Positions 27,701 to 42,700 of a stretch of 64,000 nucleotides of DNA are shown here, one piece after another (positions within the stretch are counted from its first letter, which is position 1; the number at the start of each line of letters is the position of its first letter). The stretch spans positions 51,563,001 to 51,627,000 of the forward strand of contig NC_134371.1 in the NCBI RefSeq assembly GCF_035582795.1, written 5' to 3'. The translations under genes and the position numbers were made by a program. Source of the stretch: Mycteria americana (lineage: Eukaryota; Chordata; Aves; Ciconiiformes; Ciconiidae). The notes beneath the pieces were generated by a model. It did no database searches, was not told the DNA's origin, and saw only the letters and a list, made by a program, of their open reading frames with translations.

Positions 27701-30700
27701 CAGAAGTTAACAGCCTTTGTTTTATCAGCTAAAACCATCTTTAGAATATCTTAAACTTAACAAAAAAAAAAAAATGGTTGTAGATTCCTGCTGGGAAACT
27801 GAAGAAACTGAAATAGTACATATTGCAAAGACAAAAAGCAAGAATTGAACCCAGATCATGTCTCTGAATTTTTAGATAATAGAGTCTGGAAAATACAAGA
27901 CTACAGAATTCACTTGATATAAACAGAATATCAAGAGAAATATGTAGGAAAGTTAAGACATTAAAGGGTAAAACAGGAAATTTTGCTCATGTAATTTTGT
28001 TAAGGTTTAATTTTTCAAATTATTAAAAATATCAACACTGTGCTGTAACTTTTAAATGTATGTAGCTTTGTTTTCTAAATAATTGTGAAACTTCACAGTT
28101 GACAGGTTTTTTATATTTCTTCTTGCTGGACATTAAGCCATAACAAACAAATTGCATCGTTGATTATTTACATCTTCTTTACTATTTTCTATTTATTTCA
28201 CTGATTAAAGTGAACAGTTGACAGAAAAAACAGAAATTTATTGTGGTTTGGGGGGAGGGATTTGTTTTGTTTTGTTTTGTTTTCCAAAAAAGAATTTTAG
28301 CACTTTTTGTACTAATAATTGGTAAATGTACTTACCTTTTTTTTTTTTTTTGCTAGCTTGCACAGGCATCTTGTCGAGCACTTAAATGCAGAAATAGTGC
28401 TACGTACTGTCACAGATGTCACTGTAGCTTTGGAATGGATACGATCAACATTCTTGTACATTAGAGCCTTAAAAAATCCAACTCATTATGGTTTGTTGTT
28501 TTCTTCTTAATTGATCTAAATTTTGTGACACTAGGATGTGTTAGATCAGTATTATTTGTTTCTTTTGTTTTCTTATGGACTATTATTTCATAAGGGGTTG
28601 AAAACAGTCTGTGTAATATGGCCTGTAACATTTTTAGGAACAACAGTTTCAATTGATTTAATATAAGTAATAGGAGTTTCAGCATGGTATAACATTTAAA
28701 AACTACAGACAACATTTACAGCTTCATAATGATCTATTTCTTTCAGTCTTAATACACTGGGCCATGTATTAATGCAGTATCAAGCCATAATATACTTTCT
28801 AGTGCTGAATGTATAATCTACTAAGAAAAAAAAGTTGCCTAATATTTCATAGTTTTTCTAAAACAAAGTTTCAATAATCTTAATGCTAGTGTCTTCAATT
28901 TGTCTTGTCCAGAACAGCCTCTCGGTCCCCAGCCCTGACCATATCTTTGTTCCTGTCCACTTGCTCTACACCTGATTATGAAGTCATTAGGCACTTGCTG
29001 GAGACAATTTTTTTTAAGGATTTATAGATGGGACCGGAACATAGTACATCTAGTACTTGAATGGGTGTTACAATTTAGGTGGCTTCCTGTATTCTAAAAT
29101 AGGAAAACTCTACATGTGAAGTTGCTCACTGACATTTCTGCAACTTTTAGGACTGATATTTTACATAGGGGAATATCTGCAGCTTTTACCTTTGCACATC
29201 TGTTCCAACAGCCGCTTATTGATACTTAGATACTTACACTATGTAAGGCTTTTGACTTGTTCCCAATATAATAAATATTTACAAAATTTTCACTTTGGGA
29301 TATTTGTCTGGCTCCCCAAAATCAGCAAATCAGTTTTTATGGGTAATATTGAGGAGGAAGTATATCATCGTATCAGATTAAAAAGCTATTTGTCTTTTCA
29401 TGAAGGTTTTTCATCTGGATTGAATAAAATTGGAATTGAAGCAAAATTACAAGGTAAGTGGCTTTCAAGCTTTTTTCAGTAAAACGTTACATTTTACGGC
29501 AGGTTCATCCATGTTTATTATATATCTCCATTAATTTAAGTAGATCCATTCACAGAACAAATGTAATTTACTATGTTGTGCTATTGAATTTATCTAACTA
29601 TTAATACTTTTGAAACACTATCAGTATATTTTGACTGGTGGAAAAGTTTTTCTTGTATAGAAGAAAAAAAATAAATGCCTTTACCTCATCTCCATATACA
29701 TACTCAGAAATAAAACTACACACAGAGCACTTTAATTTTGATTGCTTGTCATTCTTCCCAATTTTCCTTTGATTGATGTCATTTGCTTTCATTAATTTCT
29801 TTTACTATATTTTCAAAAAAGCCTTTCTCAGAAATTGTCATCTTCCCTTCATCATAAATTTAGCCTTGAAAACAAAGGATGTAAAATGTCATCTTCACCT
29901 TGTTCAGAAACAGTGTAAAATTGCATGATTATAGCATGTTAGGCAGCAATAATAAAGAGCAGGTGGAGAGACAGAACACATTATTTTTTTATGATCGATA
30001 TTTTTACATTGGTCATTCAAAAATGCATAAGTAACGTGAAAAAGGAATTTTAGAGAACTCCAGAGTGTGGCAGATCTTGTCCAGTGATGGACTCAGTGAA
30101 TTGGAGGATAGGAGCAAATCTTAAATTCTGTATTTTTGTGCAGGTAAGTCACAATACTTATATTGTATAGGTTTGCTATTCAGATATCTGGACTGGTGTG
30201 ATCTGAGAATTCCACTCTCTGACTGTGACATTTGCATTGGAGATTACATTGTAGTGTATTGTTTGCCTGTTACCTGAAATTTGGCCCTTATGGATTGAAT
30301 TACTCATTTTGCTTAGGGGCGTCAAGGGAAGACTTGCAGTCTTACAAGATTTCTGTGCATTAAACATTCCATACAGTATCAGTCATATCTCAGATGTATG
30401 AATTCAGTAGATCCTCTTAAGAATTATTTTGCTATTTTAATTCCAAATTTAGTTTTAAAATTTGCATACCAATAGCAAATGCATAATAGCAAAGAACTAA
30501 GAGAATGCAAATACATAATTAAGAAATTGCACTTGCTCTTCAAGTAAGCAGTAATGTGAGAATGAGGCATCCAACTTTACAGATACCACCCCCCCCAAGA
30601 AAAAAAAAAAAACCACCACAACTTAGCATCACCATGTTTTTCCTGTAATACTGTAAAAATTACTGGAAGACTACGTTTAAGAGGCTTTTTTTGCTAAGAC

Positions 30701-33700
30701 TTGAATAAAACCCAATTACTGAATTTTTTTTTAAATAGTGCTTTTTAGTTATTTACAACTCCATCAGAAAACATACAGCTGACTAAGTAGTTTGGTTATC
30801 AGTACCTCTCATCTTTAAATAGGAAAATAGCATACAACTCTTTTTTTATTATTATTATTTTTATTTGAACGTAAGTTTTCTAGTAGATCTGAAATAAGTA
30901 TATTAATAAAAGACTACTTGCTAAGATTGTAAATGGAGTTCTGCAAATCTACAAATGCAGTTTTCTCTATTCAGTGAAAGTCCTCATGTCCATCACAGTT
31001 CTGTATATTTGTAAACTAGACCATTTGGAGCTTAAATATCTGGAGTGGGGCCTGGTACATGAAAACATAGACTGATACATGCCCTGAAATTTGTAGAGCC
31101 AATAATTGAACTCCACTTACACATTTATTAAATTTTACACAATTGTGTAGAAAAATTTGTGATTGATGTCGGGCTTGGTGGAACTATGCTGAGGCTGTTT
31201 ATTGTGTAAGGGTTTCAAGGACCCATCTCCAGGAACACAGTATATACATTACTGCTTGGAGTCTCCAAATACGAGAGACATTGACTGTGACTTGCAGATA
31301 GGAAAAAAAGGAGTACTTATTAGTGAGAAAAGTTACCTCGTTCATATGTTCTTTCGGTGGTTTTCTACCTTTTCCTGTCTTTTAGATCAGGACATTTCTA
31401 TTTTTGGAAGGTACGTTGAAAGGAATGGAGGGAATGAAGCATGTTATTACCTAAATAAACCTTTATGGGAGAAGGCATGGTTTGAAATCACCTCTACAGA
31501 TAGTGCTAGGGTAGAAGGCTTCACTTACAAGTGCTTTTTAGGTGTGGATTATATTTCCTTGAAGTGCTCTGATCTTAAAAACAACCTCTTTTTAAAGTTC
31601 TTACAGAAACTAGCTCCTTTTCCCTGCACACATGAATATTTTGTAGTAATGTACGTAGTCAGTTATGTTTTCATACATTGCACGTGCAATGTGAATGATT
31701 TCTGGTTGCTATGGGAACTATCACTTTGAGCACTTTCCCAACTTATTTTTAAATTCTAAACATTGTATTAATGTAATTTTAGCTTTTTAATTACCTTGGT
31801 TTTGAAAGAGAGAAAAACAAAACACTGGTCATCCTCGTGCAGATACCCAACTAAATAGGTTTAGTGAAGTAAATACAAATGCACTTGATACAGTATGAAA
31901 ATTTCTGATGAAGGATTCATAAATACCTGTGCATATTTGACGTTTCAACCATTGAAGTGTTAACATTCTAGTGGAAATCTTTTGTAGAACTACTGTGGGC
32001 TCTCCGGTCTGTCATTCAGAATTTAATATGGCAGCCTGCATTCCGTGCATCTAGTTTCTTTTACTTTGCTACTTTTGCTTTACTGAAAAAACATTGGGTT
32101 GTCCTGTATCAAATATCTTTGAGTGAGCTTTCCCCCCTGAGGAAACTTTTCCCCTGAGGCAGAAGTTACCCACTGACGTTAGTAGGAGCAGGATCATATT
32201 CTAAAACCTTTACTTGAGTTCAGTGGAATTACTTCGGTATACATTCAGTGCAATTTGATGATGATATTTCTGGTTTGTACATAGATAAGTTTTTCTGCAT
32301 GTACTAAAAATACATTTTCAAATTGTCGACAGAGCTGTGTTTGAAGAACTTAAATGATTTATCATCTTTTGATTTGATCAGGATGGATGAAGCAAATAAT
32401 TTCAAACCAACAGGTAATACTTTTTTTTTTAAATAAACTCATATTCAGAAGTGATGTTGAGATAGTAGTGAACTACAAAGGGTCACAGCTATTCTTGTGA
32501 CCCATTAATAGGAGTACACAAATGTAGTAGAGAGTAGAATCAGAGAGATTGTTTGACTAGAATATATGAGCAAGTTTCTTTGACAAATCATGGAAATTCA
32601 TTCACTTAATGTTGATCCATGAATAGATCTTCTCTTGTTGCTGGAAATTTTTTTGCCGATTAGGAGAAAATTAACGTTATCACAGGATAATTGGATATGA
32701 CACAGTGCAATAAAGGACAGGTTTTATCAATACCTGCTCTTCTCTGCAGTCCTCTGCTAGAGGTGGTTGGCTTCTCAGCAACCACAGTTCACAGTCTGGT
32801 ATATTAGTGTGAATTCATCTCCATTGCAGAAAACTGTAACTGGCACATACTTCTTTCTGCCACTCTGATGGGGTCAGTAATATCCATCAGACAGCTGGGG
32901 GCAATAACATACTGAGTCAGTGGTGGTAAATCTCAGAGAGCCTTGCAATAAGAAAATTAATTCAATTTTGTGACTTTAAAAAAAATACTTGGCATATTTT
33001 TTAAGGTATATTCTTCTTTTACAGAGACTGGAAGATTAATGGCGTGGTATTATATTGCATTTGATACAGTGAAACAATTTTTCACAATTAAGGGAACAGA
33101 GACTTTAAATGAATTGGTAATTTAACTTATTAAAGAAAATTTACATATGTTCAATTGATTTTAAACAGAATCAAAGATTTTTGTTTCTTTTAAAGAAGTT
33201 TTTATTTCTTTTAAAAAGCTCAGGCTTTGTTTGTATAAAGTTTTAGAGAATACATCTAAATAAATTCCATATGGAATATTTTTGAGGCTTTGTGCTCTGA
33301 AATATTTTGATTTCCAACTCTTTCTCCCCTCACTAACCTTGCTTATGAAGATATAAAGTTGCTGAAGCTGTTCTGTTTATGTATTAAACACTGTATTGTT
33401 TTGTGGTTTAGTAGTTATTTTTTATTGCAAAAAACAGCTGCATGCAGAGCAGATTTTACTTTTAAAGGAATGTTACTATCTTTCTGTTTTAAGTCATTTT
33501 CCTCTGTCAGATGACAGGTTGTTATTGCTACTGTTAAGTCACAAAAGACATTTTGTTTTCAAGCACATACTATGGTAGAACAGATTGGCCATGAAAAAAA
33601 GGAATTAATGTTCTCCTATGGCTATCTTTGTTACTAAAGTATGAAGAAAGTAAAGTGAAATACATAACAGATAGCAAAAACTATATTTGCCTTTTATGTC

Positions 33701-36700
33701 ATAAAGTGTTAGCAGTGTGGTTGATTTTAGATAATTTCAAGTGGAATAGTAATCGAAAAACTGAAAGAAAAATCTTCCCCTTTTGTTATATGACAGCCTT
33801 TATAGGAAGATGAAAGAGAGTTGGTCAGTAGAAAGAACTGATTGACTATCTTTTCGTGGTCATAGTATTGAGACAATAACATTTTTTTAAAGCGTTTTTT
33901 TTTTTTTTAAAGTTGGAAGAAGTGGTAGAAAAAAATGGCAAAGAAAAACAATTAATAAAAAAGTTAAATTGTTACAGATTACAATGATCTCCAACTGTAC
34001 AGAATTTCTGGATGTCAAGTTAAGAACAAATGAAAAGAAAATACTGAACACTTTGAATAAAGACAAGGACAAAATAACTATCAGGTATAAAAAAAATAAA
34101 TACATGGGAAAAGGAAAGTAACTTTTTAGCAATAAATAAAATGAGTAGCAGAAAATATGTCTATTTTCATGCATAGGTTTCCAATGGAGGGGAAGATAAA
34201 AACAAGAGAAATGAAAATAAACTGGTAAATATTATATTGTGTTGTTACTTTTTATTGAAAAGCTGTCATTTTGTGGCTGTTGAAGTACCTGCTAAAATTG
34301 GTATCGTTTTATAGAGGACCAGATCTTGCATTTCATTGTTTCTATTCTGAATTTTCTTCTGTTTTCCAGTAGAAACTTTTATGTTGTTATACTTCGCTTA
34401 CAGTATGGCTTATACACCAAAAAATTTTTTTTTCCAGTCTTATTCAGGCTCAGCTAGGATGCATTCCTATTCAAGACTTTACTTTGACACAAGATACTGG
34501 AAGAATATTTAGAAATGGCTTAAGAGTTACTAGATGTATGGTAAAATTTAATACTTTTTTGGTACATATAATAATAAGCTACATTTTATTTGATTAATAC
34601 AAGTCAATCTTATTTTTACAGGGTTATCTGACTTTGTGGCATCATGTAAGAACAACTTTTCTGCTTTATTAAACTCTTTGATTTTAGCAAAGTGTTTCAG
34701 GTGCAAACTTTGGGAAAATTCACTTCATGTGTCTAAACAATTGGAAAAAATTGGTAGGTACTAGTCAGAAATGATAAAGGTGTAATCTGATACAGAATCA
34801 AAACTCATAATTAGCCTGCTAATTTCTGGGGTGTCTGGTTACATAATTAAATTAGTCTCCTAGTTACTTATTTGCCACAATTGAGTACCACAGTTGTCAG
34901 AATAGTCTGTCATGATAAAAGTATAAGTAATCCATCTAGTAATCTTCTTCAGGCTTTCAAAGTATTTCAGAGTTGTTCTTTTTTCTTAATGTTCATCTCA
35001 GTATCTTGGGCATATTCCACGTTTGTGTGATTGCGTATCTCTGACTAGGCTATGCCTTCCTTTCCAAACAGCTGTCACTGTAGGTCCTGTTTCTCATATG
35101 CATGAAAGCCCTTTAATTTGCATTGACATGGATAGGAATCATGGAATAGAAATAAATTTACTGTGCATGAGTTCTTATACATGAGGACCACAAGTTTCTA
35201 ATAATCTTCCTATCACTGTATCCTGTTGCTGGATGAACTTCTGGCTGGAAGTACAGACTTGTCAAAATTATTTGAAAAATAGTTCAGAAATTTTGGAGTC
35301 CTCTGTATTACAAAAATGTAGTTGTACTTGTTTGAGGTAATAGTATAGCTTCTGGCTTTGATGTCTGGTCTTATCATACCTTCACGCTTTCAGAATTCAC
35401 TGTAGTGTTCTCTGTATTTCTTCTTTAAAGACACATCTACTCTGTAGAGAACAGCGTAGTAGAGATCTGCAAATTAGAGAATAGCAAAGCCAGAAGATCC
35501 ATACAGTACAGTACATTACAGCCTTGCCAGCTCAGGTGCAGAAGCTGTATTGCTTCATTCGTGTGGATTCAAAGCAAGGGACAGGGCTTGTTAGCTTGTG
35601 TGCAGCACAGTACAGTGTGGTGGGAGCCCTTTTCCACTCCTTCTGGATCTGTGCTGATGTGCACATGGTCATCTGAGGACTCTGCCTCGTGTTCAGCATT
35701 TCTAAGGGGTTAGGATGAGTGGAAGAAACATGGCACTTGCAGTGTAGACAAATCCTTTCCTGTACACTGTATTCAATAGAATAAAGTCAGTTTTGGTTTT
35801 TTTAACAATAAAAATGCTATATATACACCTCTGCCCTGTTTTCCTTTTTTTTTTTTTTTATTTTTTCCTATGCTGTCATTGCTCTTGCAGTATATGTTAC
35901 AAAGAATTGCTAACTTTCAAAGTTCCATTTGTTCCGCTCACAGCCTTCTTTTGAACCATCTGCTGACAGTTCACTCTTTTCCTGAATCAAGTACTGAATT
36001 GATGCTTATATTATGATGTTTGATTCTTGACCTCTGTCATGCTGTGGCTGCTAAGCCTATTCTGTGTCTTTGTGAAGTTAAGTGAATTGTTTGAGCTCAC
36101 AGAAATTTACTGATACTATGTAACATATTCAGAAATCCCTAATTTTTAAACTCTTATCTCAGTATGTTATTTTTTGAATCTTAAAAAAGCCTTAGTAATC
36201 AGTAGTTCCTTTATAAGAGTGACTGTTCTTTAACTGACATTTGGCCTTACTGAGATTGAGGATTCAGTTGAATTCTTACTGCATTTCTACAACTATCTCA
36301 ATGTTACCTTTGTCCAGTAATGATGCTCCCTCTTGTTGCTGTATGATATGCTTGATTTCTGTTTGCTTGTTCTGACAGACAGAATAATAATCAGTCGCCG
36401 TACAGGATTTTATCACCTTTACCACTTGTTCAGTTTGATTTCCACTTCCATTTTTTTTCTTCCTCAGAAATAGATAAAGACAAAGAGAAGAAGTCTTATT
36501 TATATCTTGTATTTTCTGCACTGGTGGAAACCCTTCTGCCATTTTAGGAATTATGACAAAAGAACTCGTCTTCAGCTTCACTTACAAAGAAACAAGGCAA
36601 CAGCTCTAACTGAAGTAGCTGCAGAAGTAATAAGTGAGAGTCTTCAGTCTTCAGACTGTTTGCAGAGCTTCTGCAAAGGAGAGGGGAGATGGTAGAAGAT

Positions 36701-39700
36701 GCTTTCCCTAAGTCAGACCCAAAAGGTGTTCAAATATACATAAAAGGACGAAAGGTCTTCTGTTTCTCTAAATCATCAACTTCTTGAGTTGAAATGAGTC
36801 TTTTCTTGTAAGATTGCTGTAACATCTTCCAAGAAGCAACCTAAGAGTCTCTTGAGAGGTTTCCCACTTAATTTTCAGATCTTTTTTACTGTTTCTGCAG
36901 AATTACGTGTGAAGAATCCACATACTCATTCTATCTTTTATCTAAAATCATTGCAGTTATTGTAGTAGGCTGTAGTTCCAGGTAAGGGAAATGCCTTTTC
37001 ATGTGCTGTGATGACTCTAAATCTCACTGGAAGTTTAAAAGAACTGGGAATCACAAAGAGGAATAAGATTGTATGTGGAATTCTCTGCCAGTCTGCTTTT
37101 GTGGCATACAAAGCCATGGGAAAATTTTTTGCTAAATCTGCAAAGACTCCTAGAAGATTATAATAATTTTTTTTGAGTGAATTTCATTATTAGCTTGCTC
37201 AAAAACATTGAGATCCTTATGACTTTAACGTAGTTAAGTAATTCCTTCGATAGGGGAAAAAATTTCTGAGACAAAGAATGCTGTGATGTGCTTTTTTTCA
37301 TCATATATATGCGGAACACGTTTCTTGATTCTTGTAGAAAGTGATCTAAAATCTGGTTTACTCTAGAAAATGTAACTAAAAATTGTCAGTATTGAAATAT
37401 GGAATGTTTTCATGTTTGATTTGTATTGCATTTCTTTTTCTCTTTACTAATGGATAAGTGAAATTAAATAATACTAAAATATTTAATCAACTGAAAAGAA
37501 ATTTAGTGATTTGCTGAGCAAAAAGCTGGGACAAACATACTCTAAAATGTTTTCTGCTTTGGTTTTACCTGCTATAATGCAGTTGTTGAGAATAATTTGA
37601 GGTTAGTGTTGTCATTTAAGAGCATAAAACTTAAATTTTTCACAGGTGTATCACTGTCAAATGCTATGGTAAATGCTGGGCTGACTTCATTTAAAAAAAT
37701 AGAAGACACAAATGCAAGGGAACTTGAATTGGTAATTTATTATTTTGTATGCAGATAAATATGATAAGGAAAATATTGAGTATTAATACTGTTACCAGTA
37801 AAAGCAGTATGCTTAATATATATTTGCTATATGATTGTCAGCAAAATTGAGTGCTTTAAGTGGTTTATTCATTTATACTAGTGAATTAAAAAAAAAAAAG
37901 TGGCTACTGCTATTTTTCCTTGAAAATGTGTATGATGTTTTGTTTAGCAAATTTAATGTGGATTATTTCACTGATTTGGCTGGTTTTGGAAAGCAGTTGC
38001 TTAAATATGTAGAATTTAATCATTAACATGATTTGAAACAGGACAATATGCATTTCCCCTTTAGGAGTTAGAAAAAATATAAAAGGGAATATGTATTTAC
38101 AGTTTCTCTTAACGTATGTTAATTATGAGAATCCTGAATTTCCATTATTGCTAGTTTTAGTTAGTCATAGAATAAAATTCTTCTGAATCCTCTATAAAGC
38201 ACTTTTTATTTTAGGGAAGTTAGATTTTACCCCAGGACAAGTCTTTGGCTCTTGGCTTCTTTTCTGAGGAAACTGTTTTTCCAGTGTCTGGAAGATACAA
38301 CTGATTTCTAAAGGAAATTGATTGTACTTGGGGTTTTCTGTTTTGTCTTTAGGAATTTGTTTTCTCTTTTCTGCCCCCTTTTGCAGTTTTCCTGTCATTT
38401 GTTTTGACTAAAGCTAGGGCAACATAGAAGAGTCATCTCATATAAAACCTGAGTAGTCAGGTTTTGAGGTCATTGGCTAATTCATTGGCTGTTACCTGAA
38501 CAGAAGTGGTAGCAATATGAAAAAGTATTGGAATTTTCTTTTGGTTATGTTGCTATTCTGGGCATCACTGACAGTAGAGAACCAGGAGTGATAAGGGCTT
38601 TTGTTGATAGCATAATTACTCTGGTGACTTTGATTCCTTGGATTTATATTTCTGTTGACATCTCTGATCAGCTGCATGTATCAGAAATGAAATTAAATCT
38701 TTGCAGATTTTAAACAGACATCCTCCTTTTGGAAACCAGATAAAAGAATCTGTTTTGCACCTTCCAAAATATGAACTTGACATTGAACAGGTAAATTATT
38801 TCGTATTTATTTTATGGGTTTATGTTGATATTATTAAATGTAAGAGCAAATACTGACTTAAAGAAATTTTGAGCCTTCACTGATAGAAGATTACACAATA
38901 TCGTGGCCTCCTTCCACCTTAGCATGTGTAATCAAACTCTTAAACATCAAAGGAGAGCCTTGGAATAGACACTCCCTGTAATACATTGGGGTCTCTCATA
39001 GCATTTTGTTACAGATGCAAACCAGTATATTCCACATTCTAGCATTATAAGTGAGTCTAAGAGGTCTCTTCTATCTTCAATATAAATAAACCCTAGAGAC
39101 AGAAAAACATCCATATAAAATTTACTGAAGAAGCATTAACTCATGTTTATTTTCTATGTCACACTTAGGAATATAGAGAAACAGTAAATTATTACATTAA
39201 CCTAGCTGGTACCCTTTCCAAGGGAGGGTGCAATTCCATGGGCAATCAAGAGCTTTGAGGTTCTGATATGCATTTTGGCTTTAAACGGGTCACATAGCCA
39301 CTCTACCTTTCTGAAATGCAAAATTTGAAAAATAGCCTTAAAGTGTCTTGTGAAGTTGGTACAAATGAAGACACCTTTGAAGTTAAAAACTCAATAAATG
39401 TGTGAATACTGTTGTTATAATGATCAGTTCTATTTTAGTTTTTCATTTCACATAATACCAGATGAATATCTCTAAAGTTATTCTCAGAAGAAAGATTTAA
39501 CAATTATAAATATCTTATAGAGGAATGTTGGGAAGCCAAAATATACCTATTTTTCTTCTTGCATCTTTCTCTTTGCATTGAACAGAGGAGGATTTTTCAG
39601 GGGCTTAATGTAGACTGTCTTTTATTCTCAGTACTTGATCAAATAATCAGATTTAGGATATTCAGCTATGGGCAAGTTAGTACTGTATAATAGTGTCTCA

Positions 39701-42700
39701 GAACAACAAATAAAAATTGTACCACAAATTGAAATTGCTTGAATTGAGCTTTTGTGCTTGTACCAACAGTTAAAAATTTATGGAAGGGCATATATTTTAC
39801 TTTGCATATTTTAGCAGTTATGTCATCTTCTGTATCATTTTTTCCTAGCTTCCAAAATACAGTGATACATTGGCTGAAATCTTAGTAACCATCAAATTAA
39901 CGAACTATGAGCAGCTACAGACAAAGAGAACAGCGACAGACTTTCACTATGTTACATTGGTCATAGGAGATGCTGACAACCAAGTCATTTTTAATCAGAA
40001 AATTATGTATGTATGATCAGTTTTTTTTGTCTCGCATCTTTTAAGGGTGTTGGCTTTTAATCCTTTCTCTGACTTGCAGTTTTTGCAATACTTTCTACTG
40101 ATGCCAAATGATACAAAATTATTCTTTATCCTACAGCATTTTCTAGTCACTGTTGTCATTTAAAATGCTGCACAAGATTCAAAACCCCCCAAAACAAGCC
40201 AGTGTGCTTGTCAGTACAGAGTATGTGTAAATATCTGTACAACACTGATGTCATATTATGGAAGCCATAATGATTTCCACATACATATAAAACAAGTAAA
40301 ATACCTATTAAAAAGATAAATTCTCAAGTTGTTACTTATTAGCTAAATTTCTTTAATTATATCATATTGTCAAAATTGTTTTTCACTCAGAGATGGAATT
40401 AAATTCTCCAGTTGGCTAAGATATGCTTGGAGCAAATGGGAAAAGAACAAAATCTTTTCCAACTGTGTGGCCTTCACGTGAGTTCTGGCTGAAGTCTGGC
40501 ACTTTTGGCAGAACTGAAACTGATCTGCAGGATCCTGGCTCTCTTATGACCATAAATCATATATTATTGGGAGGTTATTCTTAGGCCACTTATCAAGCAC
40601 AATCCAAGAACTAAGACCAAATAAAGGCTCTTTCACTTGCTTACAGGTGCCATAGTATACAGTCTTGTTTTCATTGTCCATGTCTAACAAAACTTTACTG
40701 GTACAATACAGGGATTCGGTGCTGCTGAAAACTGGAAATTGGACGAAGAAAATTGAAGTGAAAAGAGCTCTTAAATCAGAGGACATTAGTATAAATTTAA
40801 TTAGTTCTGATTATGGTAGGTTGATTGGTATGCTTTTAATTTAAAAACAACTGCAAAAGAATTTTGAATAAATGATTCAAACACTTTATATCAAGCCAAA
40901 AGTATAATAAAATTAACTGATCTGGAAACAGAATTCTATTACATGTTTTTTTACTGGGTTGAGTGTTACCTAACAGTCCTAATTACATATCTGTTTGTTT
41001 CATTTACTAGCATATTAATGAACTGGGAAACATCAACACTGTTACTAGATTATAGTATTTTGCTCTGTTGATACAGATTAGGATTCTCTTTTGCCCTTCG
41101 CCTTCAAGTTGAATTAACTTTCAGTAGCGATAACCTATCAAGTTGATAGGTTATTTATGCTGGGAAGCGTTGTCTTTGTGAACGGTTAGGTTTTGCATTG
41201 TGATAAAAAAAAATTACATGTGGATTCATCTCCACTTCAGTAGCAAGAAATTTCTACAGTGGAAAACTTTGTGCCTTAATGTGTGTAGATTAAAACATTG
41301 GTCCCCTCAGTGTCAATTTCCATGGAATTGGAACTATAGCAGCAGATGAGGAGAGACAGTGATGACCTTGAAACACAGAACTTTGAAATACAATTTAAAA
41401 ATAGACTGGCTGTATTAAATTCTGTCATCATGCCCCACCTGTAAAGAAGATTGGTATGTGCTAGATTAACTGAAGTATATTTGGTGCTTCCATTATGAAC
41501 ATTGAATATTGAGACTATTACAATAATAAAACCTGGAATAACCTGTATTCTTATGGCTAAACCTGTGGCTCAGGAAAAAGGAGAGTTTTCTAACCAAACA
41601 GAGATGAAGAAAAAATTGTCCTTGTATTACTACTTGGCTATCTACAAGTTATACTGAGTTCAGTAAAACTCAACACAACAGTTAATTTCTCTGAAATTGG
41701 TAACAGTGGAGTTAGACTAAAAGCAGGTCTTCCTAGTCTCTACTTATTTTAAAGTCTGCTTCTGTTCAGACATGAAGGAAATCTCTCATTTTTTTAAAAG
41801 CCTGTCTGGTTTTCCAGCAATATTTGCCTAATAAAAGACAAAAATACTCTTTTTACAAATGGTGTCTTTCATAGTCTCATATGAGTCTTCATTTAATTAG
41901 AACTAGAACTATCATTAGCATTCAACTTCAAAAATACTATCAACATACTCATTTTACGCCTTTGCCAATACAGAGCTGCTGATACTCATCTAACAGACTG
42001 TAGTACAATTTTAAAGTAAAAATTATATCGGCAGTGCAAAGCCATAGATAAATGGCAATTAAAAACAATGTTAAAACAATACAGAAAAATTCTGTTACAG
42101 GGACTAATTTTGTTACTTATCTAGTAACCATGTCTTTAATTCTGAAAATGTTTGATTTTTTTTTTTAATCTAAATCATAAAGAATCCATTCATATAATAG
42201 TGTGCTTTTAATGGTACGTTACCATAACAAATTTCCACGATCTTTTAATAAACATTTATACTTTCTTAAACTCTTTAGAAAACTGAAGGTAATCAGTAGT
42301 TTAGAAACAGTTTATAGCAATTTTAAATATTTTTGTCTTTTTTTCACAGTGGGCCTTGATATACAGCAAGCATATACAGCCTTTTACTTAACACCAAAAA
42401 CAGTGGGAAGTAAAGTGGTTACAAATCAAAACCTGAAAGCTGAGTCTTCACTTGATGTGTGTTATGGCTCACCACAAAGTCTGCCAGCAGCAAAAGTAGA
42501 TACAGGTAAATGGTCAGATCACAACATCTGGCTAATACCAAAGTCAACAGAAAATTGAATCTTGCTTTCAGTAGAGAGGTAGATCTTTACTTATCCATAC
42601 TGTTCCTTTCTCAAGTATAATAAAAATGCAATGCTGCTGCTTCCACTTGTCAAGTACTACAGTGCAATTCTTTGATGAATTTGAAAATAAGAAAAATCAT

